Positions 45,828 through 56,287 of a stretch of 64,000 bases of DNA are shown piece after piece. The position numbers were made by a program, and so were the translations under genes. Location of the stretch: positions 1,302,001 to 1,366,000 of the forward strand of contig JAFEKR010000003.1 in the NCBI GenBank assembly GCA_019022495.1. Reading direction: 5' to 3'. Origin of the DNA: Epichloe hybrida (taxonomy: Eukaryota; Ascomycota; Sordariomycetes; Hypocreales; Clavicipitaceae). Each line of letters begins with the position of its first letter. Position 1 is the stretch's first letter. The notes under the pieces are model-generated. The model did not search any database, was not told where the DNA came from, and saw nothing but the letters and a program-made list of their open reading frames with translations.

Positions 45828-46651
45828 TATTGAAATGTAGGGAGCTAGTTGCCAGCTGGCAACAGCTGTACGGGTGCAAGCTCTACGGTCAGGGACCAAT
45901 AGGGCTGCAACGTTGAATCAATCAACGCAACGCAACGGAAGGTTGTGGCAGTTATTAACTAATAGAATTCGATTTAGATCACTTTTATGATATCTTATAG
46001 AGCAATAGAATTGATTTTAGATACGTTGTACGGGCAATGCGGCTGTTGTTGGTTGAGAGGACTAGCTATCTAGCTAGTTGAAAAGATCTTCTTCCTCTCA
46101 TAGACCTACCGACCGTATCGGTGGATCTGGGCCGCCAACGGGGTCTTACGGGCCACTTTTGATTTTCCGCAAAATTCATTTGTATGCAAAAACCAAAAAA
46201 TCGACTCACCACCATACTAGCTAGCAACCCGTATGCACTAACTTTTGGTCCAAAAAATAACCTTGCATAAAAAGAAAGCCCTATCTTTAAGCTTCAATTT
46301 GCTATATGTGAAACTTTTGTACGACCTTTAGATAAAGAGAAAATCGTTGTCAAAGATAGCTATAGGGTAAGTTACGTGTAGGGTAACCTGCTTACGTCAC
46401 CCTAGCTTACGTCACCCTAGCTTACCTAATTACTAGTGGCGTGGTTGTGGCTACACTTGTAGCCACAACGCAATTGACTAATTAGTCATCCACACGGTCG
46501 GTCGCAGCTGTTGACAGCTGCGACGCAGCCATTGATAGCTGCCCTCGCGACCGTTGACAGCTGCAGTGCAGCTGTCAGACTTGCAAAGCAAGCTAGTAAT
46601 AAGAAGGTTCTTTAACTAAAAAAGGGCTAAAAATAGGTCTTATTTTTAACA
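45828..46651 (-). repeat. Copia B 3' LTR (824 bp)
   Basis: Begins TATTGAAATG (RIP form of TGTTGAAATG) and ends TTTTTAACA on the plus strand. Contains a GCTTACGTCACCCTA repeat (two copies, about 46,389-46,434) and three strong hairpins (46,444-46,469, 46,501-46,524, 46,556-46,576). Unusually long for a copia LTR. Confidence 0.9.
46444..46576. repeat. Array of perfect inverted repeats inside copia B LTR
   Basis: Three hairpins: 12-bp arms with a 2-base loop (46,444-46,469), 11-bp arms with a 2-base loop (46,501-46,524), and 10-bp arms with a 1-base loop (46,556-46,576); the last two are built around CAGCTG. The same set is present in the other LTR from 52,758 on. Confidence 0.85.
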
Positions 46652-46666
46652 CCCCCTCTACAAAAG
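46652..46666 (-). other. Copia B polypurine tract
   Basis: Minus strand reads CTTTTGTAGAGGGGG directly before the 3' LTR. This is the plus-strand primer position for reverse transcription. Confidence 0.7.
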
Positions 46667-46859
46667 AATTACATTTAAAGCAATTAGAAGTGTACAAAGA
46701 GACTATAGGGTAAAAAACAACAACTTTTGATAATAACAGATAAAAGGGAAAAACAGGAAAAATAAAAGACCCCCTTTTTGAATTCCTAGCTATTGTTAAA
46801 TATAGCTCCCTTTTTGACGTTGTTTTTTGGTTCCTTGTTGAAGGGAATTAGTTATTGGT

Positions 46860-48429
46860 TTAATAATTATTAAGCCCTAAAAGCTTAATAAAAGCCTGAT
46901 GAAGAGGTCTAGAAAGAGGTTTCGTAAGACTATCTGCAGGCATTGACTTCGTATCTAGATATTCGATCTTAGCTAAACCCTCTAAAACCTGTTGCCTAAT
47001 ATAGTTGAACTTTAGCAATGTATGCTTTGTACGACTATGTAAAGCAGGGTTATAAGCAGTAGTTATAGCACCTTGATTATCGCAATATATCTGGATAGGG
47101 GGAGAAATAGGGGTTTTTAGCTCCTTAAATAAACCCTGAAGCCACTGAAGCTCCCGGAAGGTCTCGCAGATAGCATCAGCTTCAGCTTCTAGTGTTGATA
47201 GAGCTATTGTACTAGCTTTCTTTGATTTCTAGCTAATAGGTCCGCCAGCTAGCTTGAATAGATAAGCATAGGTTGATTTTGAGGTCTTTTTATCCCCTGT
47301 AAAATCACTATCGCAATAACCTATTAGGCTTTTGCTAACTAAACCTTTAGGGTCTCCCCTATAGATTATAGCAAGGAATCTAGTCCCTAATAAATACCTT
47401 AGCAGATTTTTAGCTGCTTTTAGGTGTTTTATATAAGGGCTAGCTAGTGTAGTAGATAACCACTGTAGCGTAAAAGCTGTGTCAGGCCTTGTAAGTAACA
47501 TTAGGTACATTATAGTCCCTATAATGCACTGATAAAGCTTGATTTCGCTAGCTATTAAAAGCTTAGTTGTCTGCGTAGCTAAAACGCCTGGCTGAAGAGG
47601 TATGCTAATAGGCTTACTATCTAGCATATTAAATCGTTTTAAGGCTTCTAATATATACTGAGATTGATGAATTTTCAGTATTCTATTAGGCCTATCTCGT
47701 ACGATTTGAACCCCTAAGAAGAATTTAGCAGGCCCCCTATCTTCTATTGGATAGACTTTATGAAGTTCCTTTTTAAGCCTTTGGATATAAGATAAATCCG
47801 GTCTAATTAGAAGACAGTTATTAACGTACGTAATGACGAAGGTTTTGGTTGAAGGATTGAAGAAGATAGCTGGGTTAGATATTAAAGGGTTAAATCCTAG
47901 GGATTTAAGCACTAATATTAGCGCTTGTTGCCATTCCCTTGAGCTTTGTTTTAGGCCGTATAAAGATTTCTGTAATAAAATCACTTGATCTTTAGAGGGT
48001 TTCCAGCCAAAACTTCTAGCTAATTTAGCTAGTTTAGGATTTGCCTTAAGGAATTCAATAAACCCTTCTGGAATAACCATATAAATCTGTTGTTGTAGCT
48101 TACTATTAAGAAAAGCTCCTATAAAATCGATTTGTTCGATTTCCCAGTTATTCCAAGCCGCTAGGGCTAGTAAAATCCTCCAGCTAGGGGGAATGCTTGT
48201 GGCAGCGAAGGTCTCTAGGTAATCTAGGCCTTCGATTTGCATAAATCCCTTAGCAACGAGTCGAGCCTTATATTTTAAAGGATTATTTTCTTTATCCTTT
48301 TTAAGCTTATAAACAAGCCTATTCTTTAGTACTTTTCGGCCCTTAGGGATTTGATCTTTCCCTATAAATTTAAAAGTACTAGCCTTTAGAAGCTGTTCGT
48401 ATTCCTTGTACGTGGCCTCTATCTATTTA
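46860..48429 (-). pseudogene. Copia B reverse transcriptase and RNase H (nearly open)
   Basis: RT is open from about 48,429 to 47,229 (an ATG-initiated open part begins at 48,242). It includes a K-A-R-L-V-A-K-G-F block, then L-D-Y-L-E-T-F-A, I-D-F-I-G-A-F-L, S-L-Y-G-L-K-Q-S and the active site, which reads Y-V-N-N where copia RTs have Y-V-D-D (about 47,815-47,845). Both changes are G-to-A on the coding strand and would abolish catalysis. A single TAG at 47,229, at a tryptophan position, separates RT from RNase H. RNase H is then open to a natural stop at 46,860, with Y-C-D-S-D-F, L-E-A-E-A-D-A and Y-C-D-N-Q-G-A blocks. An inactivated pol end. Confidence 0.9.
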
Positions 48430-48458
48430 TCCCTTTCAGGGCTAGATATAGCCTGCTT

Positions 48459-48926
48459 CTAGGTCTTAGGCTCGGGGCTAATAGGATTCTTTTCCTTTAG
48501 CTTCTCCCGTACCTTAAAGCAGATTTCTTTTATGAAATCTAGAGAAGAAGGGGAACTAATATTAACATCCATAGGGTCGATATTAGGGTCGAAATCGATA
48601 ATTTTGTCAAAATCGAGGTCCGAAGTCGAAATCTGATTTCCTGGTTGAGTTATAGGCTGCGCCTGTATGGGATCCGCTGGAAATAAGCCTTTAGGGAGTT
48701 CTTTGGGGCCTGTAGGTGGTTTTTCTTGACCTACAGGGATACCTATGTTGTCTATAGGGTAATCCTTTGAACCTTGATCTAGATGTTGTTGATCTAAATC
48801 ATTTTCCCCCTCTAAAGGGTTATCCCCTATAGAAATCCTAGGTAAGCCTTTAGAAACAGGGCCTATAGGTTCTATAATCTTAATAAAGCTAGTCTTTGTA
48901 ACTAGCCTTTTAGAGGGGATGTACAC
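48459..48926 (-). pseudogene. Copia B linker between integrase and RT (155 aa open)
   Basis: Acidic, proline-rich stretch (G-E-N-D-L-D, D-F-D-P-N-I-D-P) that joins the integrase C-terminal part to the RT, as expected for copia polyproteins. Its first residues (Y-I-P-S-K-R) continue the integrase C-terminal frame. A stop at about 48,430-48,460 separates it from RT. The related piece at 60,264-60,569 starts within TRIM beta sequence. Confidence 0.8.
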
Positions 48927-49910
48927 TAGGTAGGTGTTGGAACCTAGTGTAGCTAAAAGTCTTCTAGGGATAGTCCTAGCTGCTAACTTCTGGGCTTTAG
49001 GTTGTTTTTCCAGGGGGATTAGAATCTCACAGTGAGATCCTATAGCTCTAATACTGCTAATATTAGTTGTATAAGGCTGATTTAGCTCCCTAGATAGCAG
49101 CTGTTCAGGGCTTTTATCCTTAGTGGTATTAGCAGTTATATTAACTAGGTTAACAACTGCAGGTAATACAAAACACTATAAAAATAACGGTAATTTTGCC
49201 CACTGGATAGTAGCCCTTAATCGATCTAGAATAGTACGAATTGAACGTTCTGCTAATCCATTTTGCTCATGGATATAGGGACTAGAAGTCGTAAATTTGA
49301 TCCCTTTAGAATTCAACTAAGCTTGATAACTAGAATCGATTTCCTAGCCCCCATCGAAGTGAAGGTGCCTAGGATATTGACCTAGTTGATTTTTAAGCCC
49401 TCTGAAGAAGCCTTTGATAGCCTTATAAACAGTTGGGCCTTCCTTATTAGGTAATAAGATAACCCACTTATATCTAGTCTTTCGATTAACTAAAAATAAG
49501 CAAATTGACTGTTTATTATACGGCGTAGGGCTGATTTTTAGCGTATCCCCCTCTATTCGATCTAGAGCTCTTGGGGGGTCAGGGATAGCTAATTTCCTGG
49601 GTCTTCTAACTGCCTTAGATTAATCATAAGCAATACATCTAAAATCCTTATCCTTAATTTTAGAAAAATTAGGGATTCCTTTAGTTATAAGGCTAGTTTT
49701 CTTTAGCAAAGGAAGACCTAGGTGCCCTAATTGTATATGCCATAGGCTAGCTAGTTCTAACAACCGTTGATATTGAAGATCCTTAGGGTCTGAATTAGGA
49801 TCTAGACTAGGGCCCTCTTCACTAGTCCCCTGCTGGGCCCCTTGAGAACCACAGGCCTCTTGGAGAGGTATTAGGGACCCTTTTCCTCCACTAGGGCCCT
49901 CTAACACCCC
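48920..49910 (-). pseudogene. Copia B integrase
   Basis: The N-terminal zinc region is in the open piece 49,620-49,907: an H-x3-4-H pair in L-W-H-I-Q-L-G-H and the start of the C-x2-C pair. The DDE core follows: first Asp in R-I-E-G-D-T-L (about 49,545), second in H-F-D-G-G (about 49,345), and Glu in G-L-A-E-R-S-I (about 49,255). The catalytic triad itself appears intact, but several RIP-type stops break the frame. Confidence 0.85.
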
Positions 49911-50048
49911 TAAATCTATTTCCTTAGATTTATAAGGGACCTAACCTGGGGCTATAGGCGAAGAAGAAGGGACTAATTCCCCTAAATTATCCCGTACGAT
50001 TTCTTCAATATCATCATTATTTTCGTCGATTTCGTCTAAATCAGAAGC

Positions 50049-50741
50049 CTAATCTGGCTTTTTAGAGGGAATTTGAACCTCTATAGGGTAGCTAATCGGA
50101 TAGCTATGACCCTTAAAAGCGGCGTAGGTAAAAGGTCGGATATAATGCGAATTATTACAGGGCCCTTTAGATAACTTAGGCGTAGATTGGTTTTTAACGT
50201 GGAAGAAAAAACCATGTTTTTCTATATCTAAGGTTGTAATAAGAGACCTATCTTTAAGATAAAGTAGGTTTTTAATAAGGCAACCACTAGATATATAGTG
50301 CGTAAGTCCACTAACTATATTAACATCAAGCTGAGGAAAATATAGCGCATCTTTAAGCACTAAGGTCCTATATTTAGCTGGATTTTTCTGATATAGGACC
50401 TCAAAAACAGCACTACCGTGACCCTTAGCGTAAATAGGGCCACCACCAGTTATAATACGGTCGGATTCCCCCTTTTTATAGGGGGTATAATCCCTAAAGA
50501 CCTCCCTAGAATTAATAATATGTACAGTCGAACCTGTATTATATAATAGGGCCTTTTTTATGTCTTTGCTGTAATAATTAAAACCATTTAAGGTTTTAAT
50601 TTCTTGATTTTCATCATCATCTGATTTAGAAGAGCTAGAATTAGAGCTACTATCACTAGAGCTCTTATAACTAGTCTTATGAAGGCTAGGTTTCTTGTAC
50701 GGTTTAAGAGCACCATTAGAAAGGTTGTAATTTCCTAGCAT
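50049..50741 (-). pseudogene. Copia B protease region (230 aa open)
   Basis: Contains the retropepsin-like site as Y-N-T-G-S-T (about 50,521-50,556) in place of the usual D-T-G-S/T: aspartate to asparagine, a GAT-to-AAT RIP change that inactivates the protease. Upstream is a Ser/Asp-rich linker; downstream is the G-G-G-P-I-Y-A-K-G-H-G block typical of copia proteases. In the second copy (61,962-62,369) the same motif reads D-I-G-S, so there the Asp survives but the Thr is lost. Confidence 0.88.
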
Positions 50742-50789
50742 AAAAGATCCCTCTCTAGAGGTCTCTTTATTATCCTTTTTATCTGATTT

Positions 50790-51830
50790 TTAACCTTTTT
50801 GCTTCTTTTTCTTCTTCTTATTAGAAGAAGAATTAGAATTAGAAGAGCCCTTATTTTCTTTAGAGCCTCCTTTCTTCTTCTGATCCTTAGGGGCCTTTTC
50901 TTTTTCTTTAGCACCCTTTTTAAGGTTTTTAGCCCTATAATTCAGGGCTTTGGATACCGTAGATGATTTATCCCTCTGTTCTGCTAGAAGGTCTGCCATT
51001 AAGAATTGAAGATTTAGGGCATCTAGGGGAGCCCCTATAGCCCTATTTGTACGCATGCTAAATCGTTGCCTCTTAGCCCACTGAGGGAAGGTTGATTTTA
51101 GGGATTAAAGATATTGATTAACCTGATCTATTGGAGCAATTAGGACCCCTGAAATTAATAATCTAGCTAGTAGATTATTAAAGACTGTATTAAAGGACTC
51201 TAGAGTCCCCTTAAACTCTTGAAAATTCAGGTTATGAAATTCTGAATATAGGGACCCCCTCTGGATTTTAACGCTATGTGAATATTGCCTTACAAGTAAA
51301 TTATAGGCTTCTTTAGGTGATTTTTACTAAGTTATAGCGGCTTGGGGTCCTTCTGTACAACTATCCCTTAGTAACATAAGGATAATAGCTTGATCTGGAT
51401 CCCCTAGCGCCCTAGAACTCTCTGGATTATCTAGAAAATTAGGCATGCCTAAAGCTCTAAATTGGATAGTTAGGGCTTGCTTCCATTATTCGAAATTTTC
51501 GGCTCCTTTAAGCCTAGCAGTCTCTGGAAAACTATAAACCCTTTTATTAAATTCCTTAATAATTGAATTATTAAAGGTTGCTTGTATAGAGCTAGATTCA
51601 GCTTGATTTTCTTGAACAGGCTGCTGATCTTACTGCTGACTAGCGGGCTTATCAGATTCCACACCCTCTATACGACTATTTACAGTTATAGATAGGCTTT
51701 CTAGCTTCTCTAATAACTAGTCTATAGTTGCTTGTTGCTTAATAGCCTGCTCTTTTAGCTGGTTATTTAGAACCTCTTGCGCACTAGGGTTAGGGATAAC
51801 AGGTCCCTTTCCCTTTCCTTTGGTATCTAT
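50790..51830 (-). pseudogene. Copia B gag
   Basis: Open pieces at 51,470-51,664 and 50,790-51,056 plus intervening RIP stops. The frame has the look of a UBN2-type copia gag (F-N-x-L-L-A-R-L-L and N-Q-Y-L-Q-S-L blocks at about 51,130-51,200). It ends in a Lys/Asn/Ser-rich tail with a poly-lysine run (about 50,790-50,830) rather than a visible CCHC zinc knuckle. The basic tail may replace the knuckle in nucleic-acid binding, which is an inference. Confidence 0.75.
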
Positions 51831-51832
51831 TT

Positions 51833-52070
51833 TCCTTTTTATAGAAGGGAAAAGCTTCTATCTCGCGGGTCCTTCCTTTTTTATAGAAGGGAAGTCTTCT
51901 GTATTTAAAATTTATTCCTTTTTATAGAAGGGAAAAAGCTTCTATCTCGCGGATCCTTCCTTTTTTATAGAAGGGAAGTCTTCTGTAGCCATAATTAATT
52001 CCTTTTTATAGAAGGGAAAAGCTTCTTTCTCGCAGGTCCTTCCTTTTTTATAGAAGGGAAGTCTTCTGTA
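51833..52070 (-). repeat. Three leader repeats of copia B (about 83 bp apart)
   Basis: Units at 51,833-51,903, 51,915-51,987 and 51,999-52,070. Each holds two copies of CCTTTTTATAGAAGGGAA-like sequence around a TATCTCGCGG block, and TAGAAG...CTTCTA arms that can fold. Located between primer site and gag, where retroelement packaging or translation-control signals usually lie. Confidence 0.85.
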
Positions 52071-52110
52071 ATCGTACACAAAGTAACCTAAAAGGAATCT
52101 ATAGTGATAG

Positions 52111-52126
52111 AGCCGGGCTCATAACC
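52111..52126 (-). other. Copia B primer-binding site (initiator tRNA-Met anticodon region)
   Basis: Plus strand reads AGCCGGGCTCATAACC, touching the 5' LTR. GGGCTCATAACC equals the anticodon stem-loop of eukaryotic initiator tRNA-Met (CAT anticodon). Drosophila copia is known to prime from an internal fragment of this tRNA, so the same half-tRNA priming is likely here. Confidence 0.75.
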
Positions 52127-52965
52127 TATTGAAATGTAGGGAGCTAGTTACTAGCTGGCAACAGCTGTACGGGTGCAAGCTTTACGGTCAGGGACCAATA
52201 GGGCTGCAACGTTGAATTAATTAACGCAACACAACGGAAGGTTGTGGTAGTTATCAACTAATAGAATTCGATTTAGATCACTTTTATGATATCTTATAGA
52301 GCAATAGAATTGATTTTAGATACGTTGTACGGGCAATGCGGCTGTTGTTGGTTGAGAGGACTAGCTATCTAGCTAGTTGAAAAGATCTTCTTTCTCTCAT
52401 AGACCTACCGACTGTATTGGTGGATCTAGGCCGCCAACGGGGTCTTACGGGCCACTTTTGATTTTCCGCAAAATTCATTTGTATGCAAAAACCAAAAAAT
52501 CGACTCACCACCATACTAGCTAGCAACCCGTATGCACTAACTTTTGGTCCAAAAAATAACCTTGCATAAAAAGAAAGCCCTATCTTTAAGCTTTAATTTG
52601 CTATATATGAAACTTTTGTACGACCTCTAGATAAAGAGAAAATCGTTGTCAAAGATAGCTATAGGGTAAGTTACGTGTAGGGTAACCTGCTTACGTCACC
52701 CTAGCTTACGTCACCCTAGCTTACGTCACCCTAGCTTACCTAATTACTAGTGGCGTGGTTGTGGCTACACTTGTAGCCACAACGCAATTGACTAATTAGT
52801 TATCCACACGGTCGGTCGCAGCTGTTGACAGCTGCGACGCAGCCATTGATAGCTGCCCTCGCGACCGTTGACAGCTGCAGTGCAGCTGTCAGACTTGCAA
52901 AGCAAGCTAGTAATAAGAAGGTTCTTTAACTAGAAAAGGGCTAAAAATAGGTCTTATTTTTAACA
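52127..52965 (-). repeat. Copia B 5' LTR (839 bp)
   Basis: Same as 45,828-46,651 with about twenty transitions and one more copy of the 15-bp GCTTACGTCACCCTA unit (three instead of two, about 52,690-52,738). Confidence 0.9.
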
Positions 52966-53837
52966 ATATTACTTAGAATTAGCTAAATAATAATAATACT
53001 ATAGCTAAGAATATACTATATTTTATAACCTTATCTAAAGCTATACTCTTTACTATAGTAATAAAAGAGATAGTAGTTAAGAAGTAAATTACTTAACTTA
53101 AGTAACTTAAGAAACTATAAAATTAAGAAAAGAAGCTTACTAACTTAATATAATCTTATAGAGAACTAGTAAAAAAGGGCTAAAAGAATAGTTTATTCTT
53201 AAGCCTTAGTAGCTAAGAAGTTAAGGTTTAAAATATTATAAAACTCTAATATTTTATAAACTTATAGAAGTATAAGATATAGCTTAATAACCTTAACTAT
53301 ACCTTTAAGGGGGTAAAGAAAAAGTATTACTAGGATAACTAAAAGATTCTCTTTATACTTAACTATATATATATAAACTATTAGGCTAGATAAAACTAAT
53401 ATATTAAAGAATAACTAGCTAATAGTTAGGATTATCCTAAGGATAACTAGGATAAGTTCTAAGACTAGACCCTTATATTACTTAAAGACTCTATAAGTTA
53501 TAATATATAAATAGCTATATAGCTAGAAAATATAAAGTAAAAGAAGGGCTAGAGTCCTATTAAGTTTAGTATTTACTTAGATTTACTAAAGAAATACCTA
53601 GAATAAGCTCTAGAAAAGACTTATACTCTTATATTCTTTATAAAATTACTTCCTAACTTATAAGATTATATTAACTTATATATAAATATTACTAGTCTAA
53701 TATAAGAAGATATTATATAACTTACCTAGTAATTCTAGGAGGTAATATTAAAGAATAAGTAAAAGCTAAATAATTTAGAAAAGAAAGGGCTATATAAGGT
53801 AGCTTAATACTAAAGATATAACTCCCTATAAGGGTAT
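52966..53837 (+). pseudogene. Gypsy G plus-strand copy E, gag remnant
   Basis: Resumes copy E after copia B and is collinear with 56,365-57,235 of the next copy. Plus-strand gag frame with RIP stops. It is cut at 53,837 (GGTAT) by an opposed gypsy LTR, and its continuation is not in the window. Confidence 0.75.
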
Positions 53838-54027
53838 TGTGAGAATAGAGGGATAGCTAGGCAAGAGGTATGGGGGCGTTTGTATATTGACTAAAGCTTG
53901 CTAGGTCTAAGTGTGTTATGCGTGCGAGTCACTGACTTATAGCCAGTGGCTTACTAGTGTCATATGGACCTAGCCCTACAGCGTGTGCACTAGCGGGGTG
54001 CACCTATATTATAAGTAAGGCCTTATA
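53838..54027 (-). repeat. Gypsy G LTR (copy F, 3' LTR)
   Basis: TGTGAGAATAGAGGG...GCCTTATA; reverse complement of 29,363-29,564. Relatively well preserved in its left half. Confidence 0.85.
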
Positions 54028-56085
54028 ATTATTCCCTTACTTATAGCTAGGCTTCTAAATAGCTTTCCCTAGCCTTAATATAGCTATTTACTAACTAGCT
54101 AATAATAAAAATAATAATAACTAAATTAGTTAGCTTTATAATATAAATTCTATTATAACTTATTATTATATTACTCCCTTTTCCTCCTTATAACTCTAGA
54201 CTATTTTAATTAATTTTAATTAGACTTTATTTACCCTAACTTATTATATACCTATCCTTACTATTTTATTATAAAAGCTAATACTATTCGCTTTTATAAG
54301 TACTCTTATATACACTACTTATATACTAGTTATACTAATTTTAAGAGGCACTTACTAATTAAGGCTACTTTACTAAGAATTATATATAGTTTTCCTTATT
54401 CTTTACTTAGAAGTAATACTACTAGGGATAAGTAGTTAAAGCATTATCTTTAATATAATAAGCATAGTAATACCTATAAAATAATAAGTTACTTAGTATT
54501 CTATTACTATATACTTCTAACTTACTAACTTTTCTATACTAAGCTATAGTAATAATAGCTAGTAACTTTTCTAACCTAATAGTTATTTATAAGTAGGTAT
54601 AGGCCCTTATAGGCACTATTATTTTCACCCTAAATAAGGAGGGTATTAGTGTTTTTTTAAAGAAAACTTACTATAGCTTTACTAAGTATATCCTTAACTT
54701 AGTTATAGGATTTAACTATATAAACACCTTATACTATATTACCTTTAGGTTAACTAGTGCTATAAAGGCATATTAAGTCTATTAAATCCTAACCTAATTA
54801 CTTATTATTTACTAACCTTTCTATATAAGTTACCTCTATTTCTTACTAAAGCTATCTAGTTTCTTAGTAGTAGTTATAAGTTATCTTAGTAGCTATAGCC
54901 TTATTTCTCTCTCTTCTAGTTTACCCTTAGCTTTTTATTATTTATTTACTAAGGCTTTACTAATATTTTAATAGGAGGACCTAGAGAATACTATAGCTAT
55001 ATAGGAAGTATATATAGTTCTTTAGCTTTATTTATTAGATCTAGGCTATATTACTTAGGCTATAGTAGTATACTACTTCTTTTATACTATAGAGAAAGTA
55101 ATTTAAGCTAATAAGAATAAGGTAAAGTATAGGTTTATTAATAATAAGGTTATCTCCTATCTAGGGGCTATAATAGAGGGTTTTCTAGTTACTTTACTTA
55201 CGCTTTAGGCGCTATTTCCTTTATTTTTCTATAATATAATATAGGCCTCTAGGTAAAATTTCTAGGTAACTAATAATATTAAGCCTTTACTATAGTAATA
55301 TTATTCCTTAGTACTTATAATTTACTTATAACTTACTATACTTTCTCCTTATTTTACTTTAATAGAAAGCCTCAATTATATATTAAGCGCTTTCTATATC
55401 TTCTACTACTACTTATTAATTATATTTACTTAGCTAACCTTTCTATTTTACTAGGTATTTATTACCTTTATAAGTCTTCCTATAATCCTTAACTTCTTTA
55501 ACTTTAAATTTATTATCTTTATCTTTAAGGTTTAGTATTAGTATTTCTTTATCTATAGTATCTTTCTAGTAATTCTATAGCTTTAATAAACTAATATATT
55601 ATATATTATATAGTTAACTATACTTATTAAGTAGCGCTAGTTAGTATGCTTATTTACCTATAGCATTAAGTATTTAAAATAGCCTAATAAATCTAGGGAT
55701 TAGCTTCTATTTCATATCCTTAAGTCTAATATTCTTTACTAATAGTAGTACTAAGTCTTCTCTTTTTAAGGTTAATAGCTACTATTATTAGTTATAATAC
55801 TTTACCTATGCTTTAGTAGCTCTTACCTAGTTATATACTAGTTTCTCCCTAATCTTATATAGCTTCTATATACACACATAGGCTTCTAGGACCTCCCCCT
55901 CCTTACTTTTACCCTTAAGAGCTAGATAAAACTTAGGTAAATAGCCTATAAGAGCGTAGTTAGGGAAGTAACTTATTATTTTATTAATAGTATTATTACA
56001 CGTAAATTAAGCTATTAGGAGTAGCTTTAGCTATAGCTATTAGTTTTCTTTAATAAAGCATTACAGGTAATATTTAAGCACTTAG
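53838..56085 (-). mobile_element. Gypsy G minus-strand copy F (3' LTR and 3' interior)
   Basis: The 3' LTR at 53,838-54,027 is followed on its interior side by a purine tract (plus strand ATTATTCCCTTACTT), fixing the orientation. The interior 54,028-56,085 is the 3' end (downstream of integrase) and part of integrase; from about 55,290 it matches 20,210-20,995. Truncated at 56,085 by the next plus-strand LTR. Confidence 0.78.
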
Positions 56086-56287
56086 TGTGAGGCCTTACTC
56101 ATAACACTAGCGCGCTAGCGCACCACTAGGCGGGCACACCACGCCCTAGGGCTAGGTCCACGTAACACTAGTAAGTTACTACTTATAAGTTAGTAACTCG
56201 TATATATAACACACTTAGACCTAGCAAGCTTTAGTTAATATATAAACGCCCTTATACCTCTTACCTAGCTATCCCTTTATTCTTATA
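56086..56287 (+). repeat. Gypsy G 5' LTR (202 bp)
   Basis: TGTGAGGCCTTACTC...TTCTTATA. The first 90 bases are hardly mutated; the last part is. Confidence 0.85.

Larger units (their letters stand above)
45828..52965 (-). mobile_element. Nearly complete Ty1/copia retrotransposon B (7138 bp)
   Basis: LTRs at 45,828-46,651 (3' LTR) and 52,127-52,965 (5' LTR), flanked by the perfect duplication ATATT (45,823-45,827 and 52,966-52,970). The empty site is seen at about 56,360. On the minus strand the order is primer site, repeated leader, gag, protease, integrase, RT and RNase H, the copia order. Long open frames survive, so it is the youngest large element here. The LTRs differ by about twenty transitions and one 15-bp repeat-unit indel. 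It is nevertheless inactive: protease and RT active sites are mutated and a few nonsense codons occur, all RIP-type. Confidence 0.93.
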
